Positions 1-8,661 of a DNA stretch of 64,000 bases are shown here, piece by piece (position 1 is the stretch's first letter; the number at the start of each line of letters is the position of its first letter). The notes beneath the pieces were generated by a model. The model was not told where the DNA came from, ran no database searches, and saw nothing but the letters and a program-made list of their open reading frames with translations. The position numbers were made by a program, and so were the translations under genes. The stretch covers positions 1 through 64,000 of the forward strand of contig PXRO01000050.1 of assembly GCA_003021685.1 (NCBI GenBank). Reading direction: 5' to 3'. The stretch comes from Halobacteriales archaeon QS_4_62_28 (GTDB lineage: Archaea > Halobacteriota > Halobacteria > Halobacteriales > Haloarculaceae).

Positions 1-621
1 GGTTGCCATATGAGCCATTTGACCGCTAGCCACATGAATCTAACTCATGCACACGGATAAAGAGCCTTATTTGTGAAACTAGTGCTGTCTATGGCGGCAA
101 TATGGATCTTTTATTTGTATTGCTAACCCATCAACGGGCCAGGGGTCACGTGCACAAATAATATCTGTTGCTCTCTGGCCGACAGATTGTCTGTCGGATA
201 CATAACATATAAAAAATATCTTTCTCCAGACCATTCACTCTGAGAACGTGGTGGCGGCATCTCTCTGGCCCAGTGATTGGGTTAAACGAAACCCACGACA
301 GGATACCCGTTAACCGTTTCGGATGATTTTCGAACTCGCCGTCACTGCTTCTCGAATCACCTCGAACGCTGACGAGCGACTTCGCGCATTCGAACGGGCT
401 GTGGGTGACCGTTTCCGAAGACAATCGACAGTGGTTCCCACCAGGTGATCTGACAGTCATCGACTCGGTATGAGGGTATCACATCGAGAAGGAGCTGTAA
501 GCATCGGACGTACGATCAAAACATCTCGACGCCCTGGAAGTAGACGTGGTCGCGACGCTCCGTTAGGCAGTATCAGTGTTTATCCAGGTATGGTGTTCAG
601 AACATCTGGACAGTTCAAGTG

Positions 622-699
622 ATACTGCCGGCTGTCCATCTGTGAAGAGTTTCGTGAGCCGGGTCGCGAGAACCGTGACGCAGTGACAGCCAGCAGTAT
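622..699. repeat. Family B palindromic element, copy B1
   Basis: 78-bp palindrome with ends ATACTGCCGGCTGT and ACAGCCAGCAGTAT (one mismatch between arms) and an inner hairpin around a GTCGCGAG core. It is flanked by TG on the left and GA on the right. The same architecture, length and end sequence recur at 13165-13325 (B2, interrupted) and 59246-59325 (B3). It encodes nothing. It resembles REP-like or MITE-like palindromes moved in trans; no transposase for it lies in the window. Confidence 0.75.
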
Positions 700-806
700 G
701 AGGAATTGTCGTTACACTATTGATTCGCCCCGCCTGTGAGCACGCTGCAATGGTACAGACCACTGTTGAGAGAGATATCGGAGCAGGGACGGCACTGATT
801 GTATGC

Positions 807-900
807 CATCGTGAGTTACATTCCTACGATATGATCGAACAGGTCATTTTTTACATCGTGAGTTACATTCCTACGATATGATCGAACAGGTCATTTTTTA
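807..900. repeat. Perfect tandem duplication, 2 x 47 bp
   Basis: Positions 807-853 and 854-900 are identical over all 47 bases, with no spacer. Each unit begins with an imperfect palindrome whose ends read ATCGT and ACGAT and finishes with a T-rich tail. The absence of any divergence implies a recent slippage or recombination event, or selection on a repeated binding site. It lies in non-coding DNA about 350 bp from the nearest gene, so no target gene is obvious. Confidence 0.9.
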
Positions 901-1245
901 ATCACGACTGAGAAAGACTGACACCTCAGAGTGTGCAGTCGGCAGCCGTACGTTTCACTTGACGCATAGGGGTCCAGATCAATCCCCGATGTCGACTACC
1001 TTCGACAGTGGTTTGGAACAGCTATACTCTCACCGTTCTTCTCTCAAGTGATTGTTGCTGAACTCGTAAATCATATACCGCTATATCAATATGGGTCGGT
1101 TGCGATTCGAATGCGGTGGTGACCGTTCACGACAAATTCCGGAAACGCCTCAAGCTCGACCACTGTGTCGGTCGTCTGTCCCTCCTCGTCCACCAGCGGG
1201 GATTTGAAGTACCAGTGTCGATCCGACAAGGGGGACAAGACAGGG

Positions 1246-1674
1246 TCAGTCTATGTCGGTTAGCGGACCAAAGTCGTCCACTGGTAACACGGAGTAGTCG
1301 ATCGTGAGCGTGTCTTTCGTCGCCCGGACCTTCCCGACGAACGTCGAGATTTCTTCGAGCGATCCTTCTAATACGAACAGTTCCATACAGTGATGACCGC
1401 CGACGTGACTATGGAAGTTCGAAGCGACGATATCCTCGTGTTCGTGTCTGAGATGCATCATTTTCTCCTCGACGTTTGTCGTCTCGTAATCGAAAACCAC
1501 GGTGACGACGCCCATCAACTCTCGGCCTTCGAGTTTTTTGTCTTCGAACTCGCCGAGAAGGTTACGACTTGCTTCACGAAGCACTTCGCTGCGGCCAGTG
1601 TATCCGTGGTCGTTCGCGAACTGGTCGATTCGTTCGAGGAGTTCTTCCGGCATCGAGATACTGACGACGCTCAT
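1246..1674 (-). CDS. nikR: NikR-like nickel-responsive regulator
   Basis: 142 residues, the usual NikR length. Residues 1-45 form a ribbon-helix-helix DNA-binding domain ([17 protein letters not shown], then [14 protein letters not shown]). Residues 55-135 form the ACT-like metal-binding domain. By alignment with E. coli NikR (His76, His87, His89, Cys95), the nickel ligands here would be His77, His88, His90 and Cys96, all present. In the family, nickel-bound tetramer represses nickel uptake. No nickel transporter lies nearby, so the regulon must be elsewhere. A GAGGTAG stretch about 10 nt upstream supports the ATG at 1674. A cobalt- or other-metal-sensing role cannot be excluded. Confidence 0.85.
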   Translation of the reverse strand: MSVVSISMPEELLERIDQFANDHGYTGRSEVLREASRNLLGEFEDKKLEGRELMGVVTVVFDYETTNVEEKMMHLRHEHEDIVASNFHSHVGGHHCMELFVLEGSLEEISTFVGKVRATKDTLTIDYSVLPVDDFGPLTDID

Positions 1675-1843
1675 ATAATAACTACCTCGCCATCAGATGT
1701 TAAGCATTATTATCATACTCCTCTTGTTCAGGTTTTGTTGACGTATCCGGTCGGGATTGAGACGCTCTCGGGTGTAACTGACAGAGACAATAGAAGTGTA
1801 CCAGCCAAACGGCGCAGTGGAAAAAGACGGACGACGCTATCGA

Positions 1844-3724
1844 CTACTCCTCGTCTTTGGGTGTCCGTGTCGTCTGTGATGGACCGCCCGAGAAGACGAA
1901 CTCGTGTTCGGCGTCAGTCTCGAATCGCTCGAGGATATCACCGAGTGGGCGTGCGTATCGTTTTAGTTGCTTCGCACGCGAGGAGACTTCGTTGAGTTCG
2001 GCGGCCTGCTCTTCGGCGGCTCCTGCGACGGTCTCGGATTCCTGCATCATCTCTTCGCTGGTGTCGGCGGCTTCCTGTAGTTGGGTCGCGACAGCGCGGA
2101 ACTGTTCGAGCGACGCGGTCAGATCGAGTTCCGGATGTTCCTGCTCGAAGCCTTCGAGCGTCTCAACGAGTTCGTCGAGGTCCTCAGAGATATGCTGGAG
2201 CTGATCTTTCTGTTCGTACGTCTGGTCCGATATCCGCTGGATGAATGCTGCCACCTGTTCGGAGGCGTCCTTGACCGATTCTGCACTCGTCAGGACGACA
2301 TCCCCGGATTCGGCGACTTCTTCCGAGAAGCTCTTTAGTTGACCGGTCGTCTTCTCCAGTTCTTCGATCATCTGATTGAATTCTGCTGCGATGGTATCCA
2401 TCGCCTCGTTCTCGCCGTCTTGCTCCATTCGGGTGGTCATATCGCCTCCCGCGGTTTCTTCCATCGCGATAGAGAACTCCGTGGCTTTCTCTTGGAGATA
2501 ATTGCTCATCTCCATCGCCTCTGCACGGGACACTTCGGCCTCCTTCCGGGCGCGTTCGGCCTCGTCGATCTGGTTTTTCAGCGCGTCGCGCATATCTCCG
2601 AAGCCGACGTACAATCGACCGATGTTGTCGATCCGCGTCGTCTGGAGTTCGATGTCCAGATTCCCTTCTCTCATCTCTTCGGTCTTCCGGGTCAGACGAT
2701 CAATTGCCGAACCAGTGCTGTAGGCCAACAGTAAGCCGAGACTACCGATGAGAACGACCTGACCGGTGATAGTGAGCAGGCCCCACTTCTGGATCTGATT
2801 CGCGAGACCGAATACGTTCGATGTGGGTGCGTGAGTCAGGACAACCCAGTCAGTTCCGTCGACAGGTGCGTATCCGACCGTGTACTCTTCGTCGATGAGT
2901 TTCTCGGTGGCGGGCATCGACGTGCGAACGCCGGCTCTTTTTTCCGCGTTTTCCCGGAGGTTGTTTCCGTCGAGAACTGTCTGGACTTCGGGATATTGGC
3001 TAAGTGCATCAGTCCCTCCGCTCCCCTCGCCGCCCTCGGAGAGGTCGGCAATGATCGTTCCGTCGTTACTGACGACCTGGCTAAAGCGGTCGTCACCGCC
3101 GTCGACACCCCGGAGTGACTCGGCGAGTCGGTAGGTACCGTACTCGAAGACGAGCAGGCGATCATCGGCCGCCGGCGCTGGCGTGACGAACCCGATCGTT
3201 GGCGTCTCGTCATCTCTGTCGGCATAGACGTTCGAGACGGTCACTTTACTGGTCTCGTCGACTGATACGCCAGATACCCAGGTCAGATACGCGAGGTTCG
3301 CGTCGGTGCCAGACTCGATGCTTGTGCTCGCGACCACCTTCGTCCCATCGGGCCCCCGTTCGAGGAGGTGGATATTCTTCGCGTCGTCCGGTAAGCGAGC
3401 GCGTTCGTTCTCCAATGCCTGCTCGAGGTTCCGGTCGTCGTTCGCCCATCGGTCTTGGTTAGAAATGAGCCACGCAGAGAGTTTGTTCTGTGAGACCCAC
3501 TGTTCGACGACGTTACTCTTCTGGAGCGCCGTATTCTGGAATTCAGACTCGACGTTTTGTTGGGTCTCGCTCCGAACTTCGTTAGTGGCGACCACGCCGA
3601 TAACTCCAACGGCGAGTCCGATCACGAGGAGACCAATACCGAACTTCAGAACGAAACTCCGCCTGATGAGGTCTGGTGTGATTCGCTGAACGATACTCTC
3701 TGATGGAGCGTTGTCGTCGTTCAT
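1844..3724 (-). CDS. Transducer-like membrane protein lacking the kinase-control tip
   Basis: 626 residues. TM1 is at about 26-47, an extracytoplasmic dCache-like sensor at 50-310, TM2 at 315-335, HAMP at 336-390, a second HAMP-like helical segment at about 405-460, then coiled coil to about 605. The coiled coil starts (SAESVKDASEQVAAFIQRIS) and ends (AGAAEEQAAELNEVSSRA) like a haloarchaeal Htr transducer. Only about 90 residues separate these parts, and the conserved hairpin tip that contacts CheA/CheW (the E-A-A-R-A-G-E and G-F-A-V-V-A-x-E-V motifs) is absent. It therefore looks like a transducer with the distal part of the antiparallel bundle deleted on both arms. It probably senses a small ligand outside the cell, but should not control CheA directly. 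Confidence 0.8.
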   Translation of the reverse strand: MNDDNAPSESIVQRITPDLIRRSFVLKFGIGLLVIGLAVGVIGVVATNEVRSETQQNVESEFQNTALQKSNVVEQWVSQNKLSAWLISNQDRWANDDRNLEQALENERARLPDDAKNIHLLERGPDGTKVVASTSIESGTDANLAYLTWVSGVSVDETSKVTVSNVYADRDDETPTIGFVTPAPAADDRLLVFEYGTYRLAESLRGVDGGDDRFSQVVSNDGTIIADLSEGGEGSGGTDALSQYPEVQTVLDGNNLRENAEKRAGVRTSMPATEKLIDEEYTVGYAPVDGTDWVVLTHAPTSNVFGLANQIQKWGLLTITGQVVLIGSLGLLLAYSTGSAIDRLTRKTEEMREGNLDIELQTTRIDNIGRLYVGFGDMRDALKNQIDEAERARKEAEVSRAEAMEMSNYLQEKATEFSIAMEETAGGDMTTRMEQDGENEAMDTIAAEFNQMIEELEKTTGQLKSFSEEVAESGDVVLTSAESVKDASEQVAAFIQRISDQTYEQKDQLQHISEDLDELVETLEGFEQEHPELDLTASLEQFRAVATQLQEAADTSEEMMQESETVAGAAEEQAAELNEVSSRAKQLKRYARPLGDILERFETDAEHEFVFSGGPSQTTRTPKDEE

Positions 3725-4156
3725 TGGTCCCGACCACCACGTGCGAGTTTCTGTCCGGTCCTTGCCATGCGTCGTGTCGACACGCCATCCCCTGACGCCA
3801 CGTTATTACAGCGCATGGGTTCCACTGTATTATTTGTCTATATAAACCTTTGGAGTGAATCAATTAATGGTGGATATTCCGGTATCGAGTGGTACAAACG
3901 GTGTGCACTACACATCTTACAAGCGTTCCGGACATTATTATTTATAATATGAAATAGAAGGAAGCAAGAGTACAGGTTCCTATAGTAGCGGCTTGCTCTG
4001 TCTGTAGGGGTCCAGCACCGTCTACACGTTGTCGAACGGGGGCACAATTACTGACTCGTGGCTGCGCGCGCGTCAGGTGAGTGAAGACGTGCAAATGCTA
4101 CTATAATTGGGGGCAGGTCGTCGGGATTTATATTTAGTGGGGGTGCACGAACGAGT
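3725..4156. other. Divergent intergenic region, transducer / kdgK
   Basis: 432 bp between two divergent genes, with an A+T-rich core at about 3825-3960. No credible ORF was found. The kdgK side holds the TATA box described at 4125-4134. The transducer side has several A+T-rich candidates around 3830-3860, none clearly better than the others. Confidence 0.5.
4125..4134 (+). promoter_or_regulatory. TATA box of kdgK (leaderless)
   Basis: TTTATATTTA is centred about 27 nt before the ATG at 4157. This is the spacing expected when transcription starts at or one base before the start codon, so the kdgK mRNA is probably leaderless. No Shine-Dalgarno sequence is present. Confidence 0.7.
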
Positions 4157-5110
4157 ATGGCTGACCTCGTTACGTTTGGCGAGACGATGTTACGACTATC
4201 GCCGCCGGGAGACGAGCGGATCGAAACCGCAGACCAGTACACTGTCCGTGCGGCCGGGGCCGAGAGCAACGTCGCCGTTGCGGCCCAGCGTCTCGGACTC
4301 GATTCGGCCTGGACCTCGAAACTCCCGGATTCACCGGTCGGCCGTCGGGTTACCGGTGAACTGCGGACACACGGCGTCACGGTCGACGTCGTCTGGGGCG
4401 ACGAGGGCCGACAGGGGACGTACTATCTCGAAAACGGCGACCAGCCGCGTGGCGACAATGTCATCTACGACCGGCACGATGCCGCCGTGACGACGGCAAC
4501 ACCGTCCGAACTCCCCACCGGGCGCATCGAGAACGCGTCGGGGTTCCACACGACAGGTATCACGCCAGCACTGTCTGACACCCTCGAAGAGACGACAGCG
4601 ACACTGCTCTCGGAAGCCAGCGAGGCGGGGACGATGACTAGTTTCGACCTCAATTACCGGTCGAAGCTTTGGTCTCCCGAGGACGCAAGAGAGACGGTGG
4701 AGTCACTGTTTAGCGACATCGACCTCCTCGTCGTCGCCGAGCGGGACGCCAGGGACGTACTGGGTCGGTCGGGCGATAGTGAAGAAATCGCCCGCGGGCT
4801 TGCCGACGAGTTCGAATTCGAGCTGATAGTCCTCACGCGGGGAACACGACCAGCGCTGGCCGTCGCAGGGGGGACCATCTTCGAACAACCGACCTTCGAG
4901 TCGACGAACGCCCATCCGGTCGGGACCGGGGACGCCTTCGTCGGTGGCTTTCTCTCACAGTACGTCGGGGGCACCGACGTAGCCGACGCACTGGAGTACG
5001 CTGCCGCGACAGCGGCACTCAAGCGGTCGATCCCCGGCGACATCGCCGTCGTCACACCGGCCGAAGTCGAGGCGATCATCGAAGGTGACACAGCGGCGAT
5101 GTCCCGATAA
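4157..5110 (+). CDS. kdgK: 2-keto-3-deoxygluconate kinase (PfkB family)
   Basis: 317 residues, standard for ribokinase/PfkB sugar kinases. The N-terminal substrate-binding motif (FGETMLRLSPPG) and GAESNVAVAAQRLG stretch resemble archaeal KdgK. The C-terminal signature HPVGTGDAFVGGF contains the catalytic Asp in GTGD and the anion hole. It phosphorylates 2-keto-3-deoxygluconate to KDPG in the semi-phosphorylative Entner-Doudoroff pathway, in the cytoplasm. Pyruvate kinase follows 100 bp downstream and a ROK sugar kinase after it, consistent with a glycolytic group. The start is fixed by the leaderless promoter. Activity on the galactose epimer (KDGal) is possible. Confidence 0.9.
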   Translation: MADLVTFGETMLRLSPPGDERIETADQYTVRAAGAESNVAVAAQRLGLDSAWTSKLPDSPVGRRVTGELRTHGVTVDVVWGDEGRQGTYYLENGDQPRGDNVIYDRHDAAVTTATPSELPTGRIENASGFHTTGITPALSDTLEETTATLLSEASEAGTMTSFDLNYRSKLWSPEDARETVESLFSDIDLLVVAERDARDVLGRSGDSEEIARGLADEFEFELIVLTRGTRPALAVAGGTIFEQPTFESTNAHPVGTGDAFVGGFLSQYVGGTDVADALEYAAATAALKRSIPGDIAVVTPAEVEAIIEGDTAAMSR

Positions 5111-5212
5111 TACAGGCTCACCAGCGGTCGGCAAAGTTCTTATCCCCTCGCCGGATAGTCGCGTATATGATCGCTGGAATCGCCCGAACGGCGGATGGGG
5201 GCTTGCGGGACG

Positions 5213-6958
5213 ATGCGTAGCGCAAAAATCGTCTGTACACTGGGGCCGGCATCGGAGTCTGTCGAGGAGATCCGGTCGCTCGCGAACGCCGGCATGTCTG
5301 TGGCACGACTCAACGCGAGTCACGGATCTCCCGAGCATCGACGAGCGATGATCGACCGAATCCGTGAAGTCGATGCGACGACCGAACGGCCAGTCGCGTC
5401 GATGCTCGATATGCCAGGACCGGAAGTCAGAACGGCACCGATCAGAGAGCCAATCCATCTCGAACAGGGATCGACGGTCGAATTCGTCAAGGCCGACGAG
5501 GCGACGCCGGACCGTGTTGGCCTGTCAGTGTCTATTACATCAGTCGAACCTGGAGACCGCGTGTTGCTCGACGACGGACGGATCGAGACGACGGTTCAGA
5601 GCGTCGACGACGTTGTCCTTGCAACCGTCGAAAACGGCGGGGAACTCGGCGCTCGAAAGGGTGTGAACGTTCCGGGCGTCGAACTCGACTTGCCAGCGGT
5701 CACGGACAACGACCGACAGGAACTCGATGTCGCAGCAAAAAAGAAACCGGACTTCGTCGCGGCATCGTTCGTCCGGGCGGGCGAGGACATCTACGAGATC
5801 GAATCCGAAATGGAAGCGCGTGGCATCGACATCCCGATCATTGCCAAAATCGAACGAGCGGGGGCCGTCGAGAACCTCGACGCCATCATCGAAGCGGCGT
5901 ACGGTGTGATGGTCGCACGAGGGGACCTCGGTGTCGAGTGCCCGCTCGAAGACGTCCCGATCATTCAAAAGCGGATCATCCGGAAGTGCCAGCGGGCCGG
6001 GGTTCCGGTCATCACCGCGACCGAAATGCTCGACTCGATGATCCAGGCGCGGCGACCGACGCGAGCGGAGGCCTCGGACGTCGCTAACGCAGTCCTCGAC
6101 GGGACCGACGCTGTCATGCTCTCTGGCGAAACAGCAGTCGGGGACCACCCGGCCCGCGTCGTCGAGACGATGGACCGGATCGTCCGTGATGTGGAATCAG
6201 CACCAGAGTACGACGAGTCGCGTGAACAGCAGATTCCGACAGCCGGCGAGACGCGAACGGACGCACTCGCCCGATCCGCCCGGTTTCTGGCGCGCGATAT
6301 CGGCGCGTCCGCGGTCGTCGCGGCATCAGAATCGGGCTACACTGCCCTGAAGGCAGCCAAGTATCGGCCCTCGATCCCGGTGGTGGCATCGACGCCGAGC
6401 GAGAGTGTTCGCCGGCGACTCGCGCTGTCGTGGGGAATCATCCCGGTCCTGACGGAGTACACGACGAAGGGCGCAGACGCCATCATCCAGAACGCCGTCC
6501 AGGCCGCACTCGACACTGAGGCCGCCAACGGCGGCGACACTGTCGTGGTGGTCTCTGGTATGATGACGAACCTGAGCGGACTCAACACGGCGAACATGCT
6601 CAAAGTCCACGTCGCCGCGGAGCGGATCGCAACCGGCCGCTCTGTCGTCGACGGCATGGTCACCGGGCCAGTGTATCACGTTCCGGATGGCGACCTCACA
6701 GACGTCCCTGCCGGCGCGATTATCTCTGTCCCGGCCGGCTTCGAAGGCGAGTTCGAGGGCGACATCTCGACGGTCGGTGGAATCATCGACCAGCACGCGG
6801 GCACGACCAGTTATGCCGCAATCGTGGCCCGCGAGATGTCGATGCCGATGATATCGGATGTCGACCTGCCCGACCTCGCGACAGGGACTGCTGTCACGCT
6901 GGATGCGGAACGGGGCATCGTCTACGAGGATACCGACACGGACGAGCAACGACGGTAG
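5213..6958 (+). CDS. pyk: Pyruvate kinase with C-terminal PEP-utiliser-like domain
   Basis: 581 residues from the ATG at 5213, chosen because MRSAKIVCTLGPAS is the normal N-terminus. An in-frame ATG at 5195 would add six residues. The catalytic barrel shows the substrate loop (RLNASHGSPEHR), the MARGDLGVE-type signature (MVARGDLGVECPLED) and the TATEMLDSM motif. An extra domain of about 100 residues at the C-terminus resembles the swivelling phosphohistidine domain of PEP synthase/PTS enzyme I. Where those have TSHAAI with a phospho-acceptor His, this protein has TSYAAI (Tyr534), so the domain is probably structural or allosteric. It converts PEP + ADP to pyruvate + ATP. The CDS ends 65 bp before the ROK kinase. 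Confidence 0.95.
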   Translation: MRSAKIVCTLGPASESVEEIRSLANAGMSVARLNASHGSPEHRRAMIDRIREVDATTERPVASMLDMPGPEVRTAPIREPIHLEQGSTVEFVKADEATPDRVGLSVSITSVEPGDRVLLDDGRIETTVQSVDDVVLATVENGGELGARKGVNVPGVELDLPAVTDNDRQELDVAAKKKPDFVAASFVRAGEDIYEIESEMEARGIDIPIIAKIERAGAVENLDAIIEAAYGVMVARGDLGVECPLEDVPIIQKRIIRKCQRAGVPVITATEMLDSMIQARRPTRAEASDVANAVLDGTDAVMLSGETAVGDHPARVVETMDRIVRDVESAPEYDESREQQIPTAGETRTDALARSARFLARDIGASAVVAASESGYTALKAAKYRPSIPVVASTPSESVRRRLALSWGIIPVLTEYTTKGADAIIQNAVQAALDTEAANGGDTVVVVSGMMTNLSGLNTANMLKVHVAAERIATGRSVVDGMVTGPVYHVPDGDLTDVPAGAIISVPAGFEGEFEGDISTVGGIIDQHAGTTSYAAIVAREMSMPMISDVDLPDLATGTAVTLDAERGIVYEDTDTDEQRR

Positions 6959-7023
6959 CTCCCCGTCGGGAGCGAGAGCGAATACGTGCAGTTAAGTGTC
7001 GAAGGGTTCACCGATTCAATATC

Positions 7024-7986
7024 ATGGCCGCATACGCAGGGGTCGATATCGGTGCGACGAATGTCCGTGCCGTAGTCGGCGACGAGTCAGCCCGTGAGAT
7101 GGGCTCACATTCGCGGGGAACACCACGCGGCCCGAACGGGATCGCTGTCACAGAGGCGATTCTCGATACGCTACGGGCAGCGTGTGAGAACGCGGACGTC
7201 TCCCCGAGTTCGGTCGTCGCTGCTGGGATCGGATCGATCGGACCGCTCGACCTCGCAGAGGGTGTGGTCGAGAACCCGGCGAACCTTCCCGATACGATCA
7301 ACCGGATCCCGCTGACTGGTCCTGTCGCCAACCTCATCGAATCGAATCGCGTCTACCTCCACAACGACACGACTGCCGGCGTAATCGGTGAACGGTACTT
7401 CTCCGACCGGAACCCAGACGACATGGTCTACCTGACTATCTCGTCGGGAGTCGGTGCCGGTGTTGCTGTCGACGGCAACATCATCAGTGGATGGGACGGC
7501 AACGCCGGAGAGGTCGGTCACATGACGCTCGACCCGGCGGGGTTACTTACCTGTGGGTGCGGGTACGACGGCCACTGGGAAGCGTACTGCTCGGGCAACA
7601 ACATCCCGAACTACGCGCTCCAGTTGCACAGCGAGGATCCCATCGAGACCTCACTGCCAGTCGAGAGCGGGGATTTCGGTGCCGCGGATGTCTTCGATCA
7701 CGCCCGTGAGGGCGACGATTTCGCCGAGTACGTCATCGACCAGGTCGGACACCTCAATGCGATCGGCGTGGCAAACATCGCCCACGCCTACGCGCCCCTG
7801 GTGATCTACGTCGGTGGGGCCGTTGCTCTCAACAACCCTGACGCTGTGCTCGAACCGATCCGAAAGGAAATCGAAGAGATGGTGATGGCCAACGTCCCGG
7901 ACGTGAAACTGACGACGCTTGGCGACGATATCGTCGTGATGGGCGCACTGGCATCCGCGATCACTGGTGGAACCGGTGAGCGATAG
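7024..7986 (+). CDS. ROK-family sugar kinase (glucokinase-like)
   Basis: 320 residues. The N-terminal ATP loop GVDIGATNVRAVVG, the SSGVGAG phosphate motif and the ROK signature with its zinc site (GHMTLDPAGLLTCGCGYDGH, with the nearby E-A-Y-C) are intact. It fits a cytoplasmic ATP-dependent hexokinase, most likely glucokinase. N-acetylglucosamine or another hexose is possible because ROK substrate range is hard to read from sequence. It lies 65 bp after pyruvate kinase in the same direction. A promoter-like A+T stretch just before the ATG (ATTCAATATC) suggests it can also be transcribed alone. Confidence 0.85.
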   Translation: MAAYAGVDIGATNVRAVVGDESAREMGSHSRGTPRGPNGIAVTEAILDTLRAACENADVSPSSVVAAGIGSIGPLDLAEGVVENPANLPDTINRIPLTGPVANLIESNRVYLHNDTTAGVIGERYFSDRNPDDMVYLTISSGVGAGVAVDGNIISGWDGNAGEVGHMTLDPAGLLTCGCGYDGHWEAYCSGNNIPNYALQLHSEDPIETSLPVESGDFGAADVFDHAREGDDFAEYVIDQVGHLNAIGVANIAHAYAPLVIYVGGAVALNNPDAVLEPIRKEIEEMVMANVPDVKLTTLGDDIVVMGALASAITGGTGER

Positions 7987-8079
7987 CTACCACTCGCCAC
8001 CCCAGTCGCGTGACCGCGTGATCGCCTCGGGCCAGCGAATGTATCTGGCCTCGGCCGTTTCAGAGTTCTCCAGTGGCTC
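7987..8079 (-). pseudogene. C-terminal remnant of an FGGY-type kinase
   Basis: On the minus strand 30 codons and a TAG stop remain, ending IRWPEAITRSRDWGGEW. This matches the C-terminus of the glycerol kinase in this window (YGRWDDAVERSRDWAREE) at R-W, A, R-S-R-D-W, and is typical of FGGY carbohydrate kinases. The rest of the gene is missing. The fragment is cut off exactly where palindromic element A1 begins (8080). It is too short for normal ORF detection. I infer that a glycerol- or xylulose-kinase paralogue once stood here. Confidence 0.6.
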
Positions 8080-8161
8080 ATAGTGACTGTTGTAAGTCTT
8101 TGCGGGATTGATCGCACGATGACGTGCGACCGATCCGGTAATCAGTTACAACAGTCACTAT
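8080..8161 (-). repeat. Family A palindromic element, copy A1
   Basis: 82-bp palindrome. The outer arms ATAGTGACTGTTGTAA (8080-8095) and TTACAACAGTCACTAT (8146-8161) are perfectly complementary over 16 bp, and an inner hairpin pairs TCGCACG with CGTGCGA. Read on the minus strand it matches the copy at 59240-59402 at about 77 of 82 positions by eye. It fills the gap between the FGGY remnant and slyD. The slyD stop codon TGA is completed at its edge, giving TGA TAG TGA in frame. It could serve as a 3' hairpin for slyD. Confidence 0.85.
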
Positions 8162-8661
8162 CACTCGATATCGACGATGTGGAGATCGAACACGAGCGTT
8201 TTACCTGCCAGTTCGTGATTGAAATCGATCCTGACGGTACCGTCTGCAATAGCAGTTACGTCGCCATGCAGGTCGTTCTGTGCCTCGACGTGGAGACCGA
8301 CCTCCGGTGGCCGACCGACCATCGACTCGAACGTGTCTCGGTCGTACTCGCGCACCCGGTCAGGGTCGTACTCCTCGTAGGCTTTGGCAGGGGGGACGGT
8401 CACGGTCTGTTCGTCGTCCACCATCATCCCGACGACCGCTTCGTCGATTCCCTCGATGACTTCGTGGCTCCCGACGGTAAACGAAAGCGGTGAGAGTTCC
8501 TGACCCTCCGGATGGTCTGGATCCACGAGACCGTGCTCTCTGGCGACGGGCTGCTTCGAGGTCCCAAAGACAGTTCCGTCCTCGAACCGGCCCACGTACT
8601 CGACGTGGACTCGGTCACCGTGCTCGACGCGCTGGTCCTGTTCGTGGTGGTGGGCAGTCAT
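8161..8661 (-). CDS. slyD: SlyD-type FKBP peptidyl-prolyl isomerase
   Basis: 166 residues. The FKBP half-barrel is split by an insert-in-flap domain: GDRVHVEYVGRFEDGTVFGTS at the start, then SFTVGSHEVIEGIDEAVVGM, the inserted flap, and FNHELAGKTLVFDLHIVDI at the end. This is the archaeal/bacterial SlyD layout, a cytoplasmic prolyl isomerase and chaperone. The His cluster near the N-terminus (TAHHHEQ) could bind metal. The start codon overlaps the last 4 bp of the orc gene upstream, so the two are translationally coupled. The stop codon abuts element A1. Confidence 0.9.
   Translation of the reverse strand: MTAHHHEQDQRVEHGDRVHVEYVGRFEDGTVFGTSKQPVAREHGLVDPDHPEGQELSPLSFTVGSHEVIEGIDEAVVGMMVDDEQTVTVPPAKAYEEYDPDRVREYDRDTFESMVGRPPEVGLHVEAQNDLHGDVTAIADGTVRIDFNHELAGKTLVFDLHIVDIE

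Larger units (their letters stand above)
1..1245. other. Non-coding region with repeats
   Basis: No reading frame here has a convincing start, halophilic acidic composition or a family I recognise. The region is lower in G+C than the rest of the window. It holds one ~80-bp palindromic element (622-699) and a perfect 47-bp tandem duplication (807-900), listed separately. Short open stretches such as 146-460 (minus) are Arg/Cys/Ser-rich and look like chance frames. I see no RNA gene. It may be an old integration or decay zone. Confidence 0.5.

Noticed and set aside
2081-2734. Long plus-strand open frames opposite the transducer gene
   Set aside because: They are antisense frames kept open by the G+C-rich third positions of the real gene. 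They lack acidic composition and any family resemblance.
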